Origin: Pseudochrobactrum saccharolyticum
GTDB lineage: Bacteria; Pseudomonadota; Alphaproteobacteria; Rhizobiales; Rhizobiaceae
Assembly: GCF_008801715.1 (NCBI RefSeq)
Contig: NZ_VZPG01000004.1
Span: forward strand, 1-64,000
DNA: 64,000 nt
Reading direction: 5' to 3'
Numbering within the stretch: position 1 is the stretch's first letter; every line of letters begins with the position of its first letter. The translations under genes and the position numbers were made by a program. Shown here in pieces: positions 61,389 through 64,000 of this stretch. A model generated the notes under the pieces. The model worked only from the letters and a program-made list of their open reading frames with translations. It was not told the DNA's origin and searched no databases.

Positions 61389-61433
61389 ACCCATAAGTCA
61401 GGAAATCATCACCTGTAACCTGAGATTATGGGT
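61389..61433. repeat. Hairpin between amino-sugar operon and purU
   Basis: ACCCATAA-g-TCAGG ... CCTGA-ga-TTATGGGT form a long stem. It lies 13 bases after the SIS gene stop and about 150 bases before purU. It has no T run, so a structured RNA element or binding site is as likely as a terminator. Confidence 0.5.
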
Positions 61434-61526
61434 CATGCAGATTTGTCTGCAAATGGCAGGAATCCGTCAAACAAAAGCGTAATCGGGACTGTTAAGCGCT
61501 GAAATTCTGTGTAAGAGCTTCATACG

Positions 61527-61546
61527 GAACCGGAATTTTCCGGTTC
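61527..61546 (+). terminator. Hairpin in the purU leader
   Basis: GAACCGGAA-TT-TTCCGGTTC followed by ATTCTCATTT. It could terminate the amino-sugar transcript or act as an attenuator 38 bases before purU. Confidence 0.45.
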
Positions 61547-61584
61547 ATTCTCATTTGAACTGTTGAAGCTTAAGGGACACTCCC

Positions 61585-62469
61585 ATGCAGAATTATGTGT
61601 TGACCGTCAGTTGCCAGTCACGCCTCGGTATAGTTGCCGCTATTTCCGGATATCTCGCGGGTATGGGGTGTAACATCGTTGACAGCGCACAGTTCGATGA
61701 TCTCGGTGCTGATAAGTTCTTTATGCGCGTCAGCTTTATTACCGAGCAGGGCAAAAGCTTCGAAGAAATTGCCGGTGGTTTTCAGGACACTGCTGACAAG
61801 TTCGGCATGGCTTATGATTTCCACGATACCCGCAAGCCGGTGAAAACATTGCTGATGGTTTCCCGCTTTGGCCATTGCCTCAATGATCTGCTCTATCGCT
61901 GGAAAATCGGCGGCCTGCCGATTGATATTGTCGGTGTGATCTCCAACCATTTTGACTATCAGAAGGTTGTTGTGAACCACGATATTCCTTTTCACCACAT
62001 TGCGGTGACGAAAGAGAATAAAATTGAAGCCGAAGCCAAGATGATGGATATCGTCAACCAGACCGGCACGGAACTGGTGGTTTTGGCGCGTTACATGCAG
62101 GTTCTGTCTGATGAGCTGAGCCAGAAAATGTCTGGCAAGATCATCAATATTCACCACTCCTTCCTGCCGTCTTTCAAAGGTGCCAATCCTTACAAGCAGG
62201 CTTATGAGCGTGGCGTGAAGCTGATCGGTGCCACCGCGCATTATGTGACCGCTGATCTCGATGAAGGTCCGATTATCGAGCAGGATGTTGCCCGTATTAC
62301 TCATGCACAGTCGGCTGCTGATTATGTTTCCATTGGTCGTGATGTGGAAGCGCAGGTTCTGGCACGCGCCATCCATGCGCATATCCATCACCGCGTGTTC
62401 CTCAATGGCAACCGGACAGTGGTGTTTCCGGCGTCGCCAGGGTCGTACGCCTCTGAACGCATGGGCTGA
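61585..62469 (+). CDS. purU: Formyltetrahydrofolate deformylase
   Basis: The 294-residue enzyme hydrolyses 10-formyl-THF to THF and formate, balancing one-carbon pools. It has an N-terminal ACT domain (YVLTVSCQSRLGIVAAISGY) and a formyltransferase-type catalytic domain (RFGHCLNDLLYRWKIGGLPI; VVLARYMQVLSDELSQKMSG; NIHHSFLPSFKGANPYKQAY; GATAHYVTADLDEGPIIEQD), including catalytic Asn/His/Asp positions. The length matches PurU. ATG follows AAGGGACACTCCC. Confidence 0.94.
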   Translation: MQNYVLTVSCQSRLGIVAAISGYLAGMGCNIVDSAQFDDLGADKFFMRVSFITEQGKSFEEIAGGFQDTADKFGMAYDFHDTRKPVKTLLMVSRFGHCLNDLLYRWKIGGLPIDIVGVISNHFDYQKVVVNHDIPFHHIAVTKENKIEAEAKMMDIVNQTGTELVVLARYMQVLSDELSQKMSGKIINIHHSFLPSFKGANPYKQAYERGVKLIGATAHYVTADLDEGPIIEQDVARITHAQSAADYVSIGRDVEAQVLARAIHAHIHHRVFLNGNRTVVFPASPGSYASERMG

Positions 62470-62638
62470 TCAACCCACCGTTATTCACGCACTGACGGTC
62501 TGCAAACGGAGCATTCCTCCGCTTCCGGTGCTCATGTACCTCAAAGTACATTCCGCTCCGGTTCTCGGAATAACTCCGTTTTCGCCTCGTCATTGCAAGA
62601 ATTCCGGCAGGTTGAGAGCGTCGCGCTTTGAAGAAAAT

Positions 62639-62661
62639 AAAAGCCGGAATTTCCGGCTTTT
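62639..62661. terminator. Bidirectional terminator after purU
   Basis: Palindrome AAAAGCCGGAA-T-TTCCGGCTTTT followed by ATTTTT. It also overlaps the end of the convergent small gene. Confidence 0.85.
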
Positions 62662-62980
62662 ATTTTTGCAGAGATGACAGGCATTTCTCTTCAACCGCAT
62701 TTCTGAAGTCAGACATATTTCTCACCCACGCATTTTCTCCCTCAACCAGAGGTCTGGAATAGGCATCCAGAATGACTGTCTGAAAAATCTCATGCACCGC
62801 CGGATCAAACTTGACCTGCAACAGATCAGCCAGCGGCTTTCCCTGTAAACGTGCCGCCATCGACCGCCCCGCAAGCTCTCCGAGCTTGGTGCAGAACACC
62901 GTATTATTCTCGCTCGCATGCGCTGCGGGCAGAGGAGCGGTATAAATAATAGTCGTCAGGGCTGCTAAAAATAAACGCAT
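62660..62980 (-). CDS. Small exported protein of unknown function
   Basis: The 106-residue protein has a signal peptide (residues 1-20, PAAHA-S) and a short helical domain with two Cys (VFCTKLGEL; VEEKCLSSL) that may pair. I recognise no family. The ATG at 62980 is preceded by GGAGGCCTAC, a strong ribosome site. The frame is open upstream to 63202, but that part lacks support. The gene lies between purU and the ALDH7-type gene. Confidence 0.72.
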   Translation of the reverse strand: MRLFLAALTTIIYTAPLPAAHASENNTVFCTKLGELAGRSMAARLQGKPLADLLQVKFDPAVHEIFQTVILDAYSRPLVEGENAWVRNMSDFRNAVEEKCLSSLQK

Positions 62981-63064
62981 GTAGGCCTCCAAGGCGGAGA
63001 AGTCTGACAGGATATGCGTGATTGCTGCGTCTAATAGAGACCTGCGTGTGATTTTAGTCAATAA

Positions 63065-63090
63065 AAAAGCCCCTCGCGAGAGGGGCTTTT
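63065..63090. terminator. Terminator of ALDH7-type gene
   Basis: Stem AAAAGCCCCTC / GAGGGGCTTTT with loop GCGA. It lies about 22 bases beyond the stop at 63112 on the minus strand. Confidence 0.88.
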
Positions 63091-63111
63091 CTTTGTCATC
63101 AGCAATGATGA

Positions 63112-64000
63112 TTAGTCGATATCGAAGGATACGCCCTGTGCGAGCGGCAGTGCCTTCGAGTAGTTCACAGTGTTGGTTGCACGGCGCATGTAAGCTTTCC
63201 ATGCATCCGAACCGGATTCACGACCGCCACCGGTTTCTTTTTCACCGCCGAATGCGCCGCCGATTTCAGCACCGGATGTACCGATATTGACGTTGGCGAT
63301 ACCGCAATCCGAACCGGATGCAGAGAGGAAACGCTCAGCTTCCTGCAGATTCAGTGTGAAGATCGAAGACGACAGACCAGCACCAACTGCGTTGTGCAGT
63401 TCGAGTACGTTGTCGAAATCGCTGTATTTCATCACATAGAGGATCGGTGCGAAGGTTTCTTCGAGAACCGGACCGGCCTGTTCTGGCATTTCAACGATTG
63501 CTGGCTGTACGTAGTAACCTGTGTCCGGACCTACGGATACGCGTTCACCACCGACAACTTTACCGCCATGAGCCTTGGCTTCTGCCAGAGCTTTCTGCAT
63601 GCCGTCGAAAGAAGCCTTGTCGATCAGCGGACCAATCAGTGCAGGGGTTTCCAGCGGGTTGCCGATGGATACGCTCTGATAGGCTTTGACCAGACGTGGT
63701 ACCAGTGTGTCGTAAACACTTTCATGTACGAACAGACGACGCATGGTGGTGCAACGCTGACCTGCAGTACCCATGGCACCGAAAGCAATCGCGCGCAGAG
63801 CCATGTCGAGATCGGCTGACGGGCAGACGATACCGGCATTGTTGCCGCCGAGTTCGAGGATAGCGCGTGCGAAACGCTTGGCCAGACGTGGACCTACATC
63901 GCGACCCATGCGGGTTGAACCGGTTGCGGAAACCAGCGGAACCTTCGGATGGTCAACCAGAACTTCACCGATTGTACGGTCGCCGATGATAACAGCGGAC
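63112..64000 (-). CDS. ALDH7-family dehydrogenase (piperideine-6-carboxylate/aminoadipate semialdehyde type), 5' end outside window
   Basis: About 296 C-terminal residues are visible and the frame runs off the right edge. Signatures are LVSATGSTRMGRDVG, the general-base Glu in ILELGGNNAGIV, the catalytic Cys in GTAGQRCTTMRR and the C-terminal FGGEKETGGGRESGSDAWKA. The block NTVNYSKALPLAQGVSFD is also typical of ALDH7 (antiquitin/AmaB). It probably oxidises L-2-aminoadipate semialdehyde (piperideine-6-carboxylate) to aminoadipate in lysine catabolism. An ATG at 63909 is internal. Confidence 0.88.
   Translation of the reverse strand, partial: SAVIIGDRTIGEVLVDHPKVPLVSATGSTRMGRDVGPRLAKRFARAILELGGNNAGIVCPSADLDMALRAIAFGAMGTAGQRCTTMRRLFVHESVYDTLVPRLVKAYQSVSIGNPLETPALIGPLIDKASFDGMQKALAEAKAHGGKVVGGERVSVGPDTGYYVQPAIVEMPEQAGPVLEETFAPILYVMKYSDFDNVLELHNAVGAGLSSSIFTLNLQEAERFLSASGSDCGIANVNIGTSGAEIGGAFGGEKETGGGRESGSDAWKAYMRRATNTVNYSKALPLAQGVSFDID

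Noticed and set aside
62470-62638. GC-rich segment after purU with several inverted CGGAG/CTCCG motifs
   Set aside because: Motifs are short and irregular. I could not define a repeat unit, attachment site or RNA.
1-64000. CRISPR array, tRNA or rRNA genes
   Set aside because: I saw no regularly spaced repeats and no cloverleaf or rRNA signature on either strand, though a dedicated scan was not possible.

Overview
The window looks like the chromosome of a Brucellaceae-type alphaproteobacterium (Brucella/Ochrobactrum/Pseudochrobactrum neighbourhood). The strongest taxonomic clue is a D-aminopeptidase that I recognise as very close to the Ochrobactrum anthropi DAP enzyme. The LysR-phn phosphonate operon, extensin-like protein, solo LuxR regulator and moderate GC also fit. 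I had no database access, so the genus is an inference.

1-20 kb is an accessory region of secreted proteases and decayed mobile DNA. It holds two copies of the 3' part of a metalloprotease-like autotransporter gene (a direct repeat of about 2.27 kb, 15.4 kb apart), an FAD-dependent glucose/sorbitol dehydrogenase pair, a subtilisin-like autotransporter, a secreted tricorn-type protease, remnants of Tn3- and IS6-type transposases, a degraded third autotransporter, and a NarL-type response regulator with a 7TM histidine kinase. A 17-bp sequence, TACCAGTTTTCAGGGAT, occurs four times. Each copy lies about 75-100 bp before a gene start (for the tricorn unit, before the decayed autotransporter that precedes it), and each points toward that gene. 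I propose it as the operator of a small regulon, possibly read by the local two-component system. This is the most likely undescribed system in the window.

20-35 kb is metabolic. A D-aminopeptidase is followed by a divergent LysR regulator and a complete 2-aminoethylphosphonate operon: phnW, phnA, phnY, a pbfA-like ammonia-lyase, and an ABC transporter with a fused permease. Aminoethylphosphonate and its hydroxylated form would both be converted to phosphonoacetaldehyde, oxidised to phosphonoacetate and hydrolysed to acetate and phosphate. A convergent gene encodes an unusual fusion of a LysR-type helix-turn-helix to a TrpD2-like domain.

35-50 kb is mostly housekeeping: a TonB-dependent receptor, an MHS-type transporter, a DUF924 protein, Ada, an extensin-like protein, RluA, RsmJ, a BaiN/HI0933-type flavoprotein, a DUF4377 protein, a solo LuxR, and D-amino acid dehydrogenase, alanine racemase and Lrp regulator (D-alanine catabolism). 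An AT-rich orphan gene at 49.8 kb looks foreign.

50-64 kb carries L-lactate dehydrogenase, an RND efflux operon with two adaptor genes, an amino-sugar operon (GntR regulator, NagB-II-type deaminase, NagA, SIS protein), purU, a small exported protein, and the 3' part of an ALDH7-type dehydrogenase that runs off the window. Many genes end in clear hairpin terminators. A structured interspersed repeat occurs at 43.6 and 57.5 kb with compensatory stem changes. I saw no tRNA, rRNA or CRISPR array.
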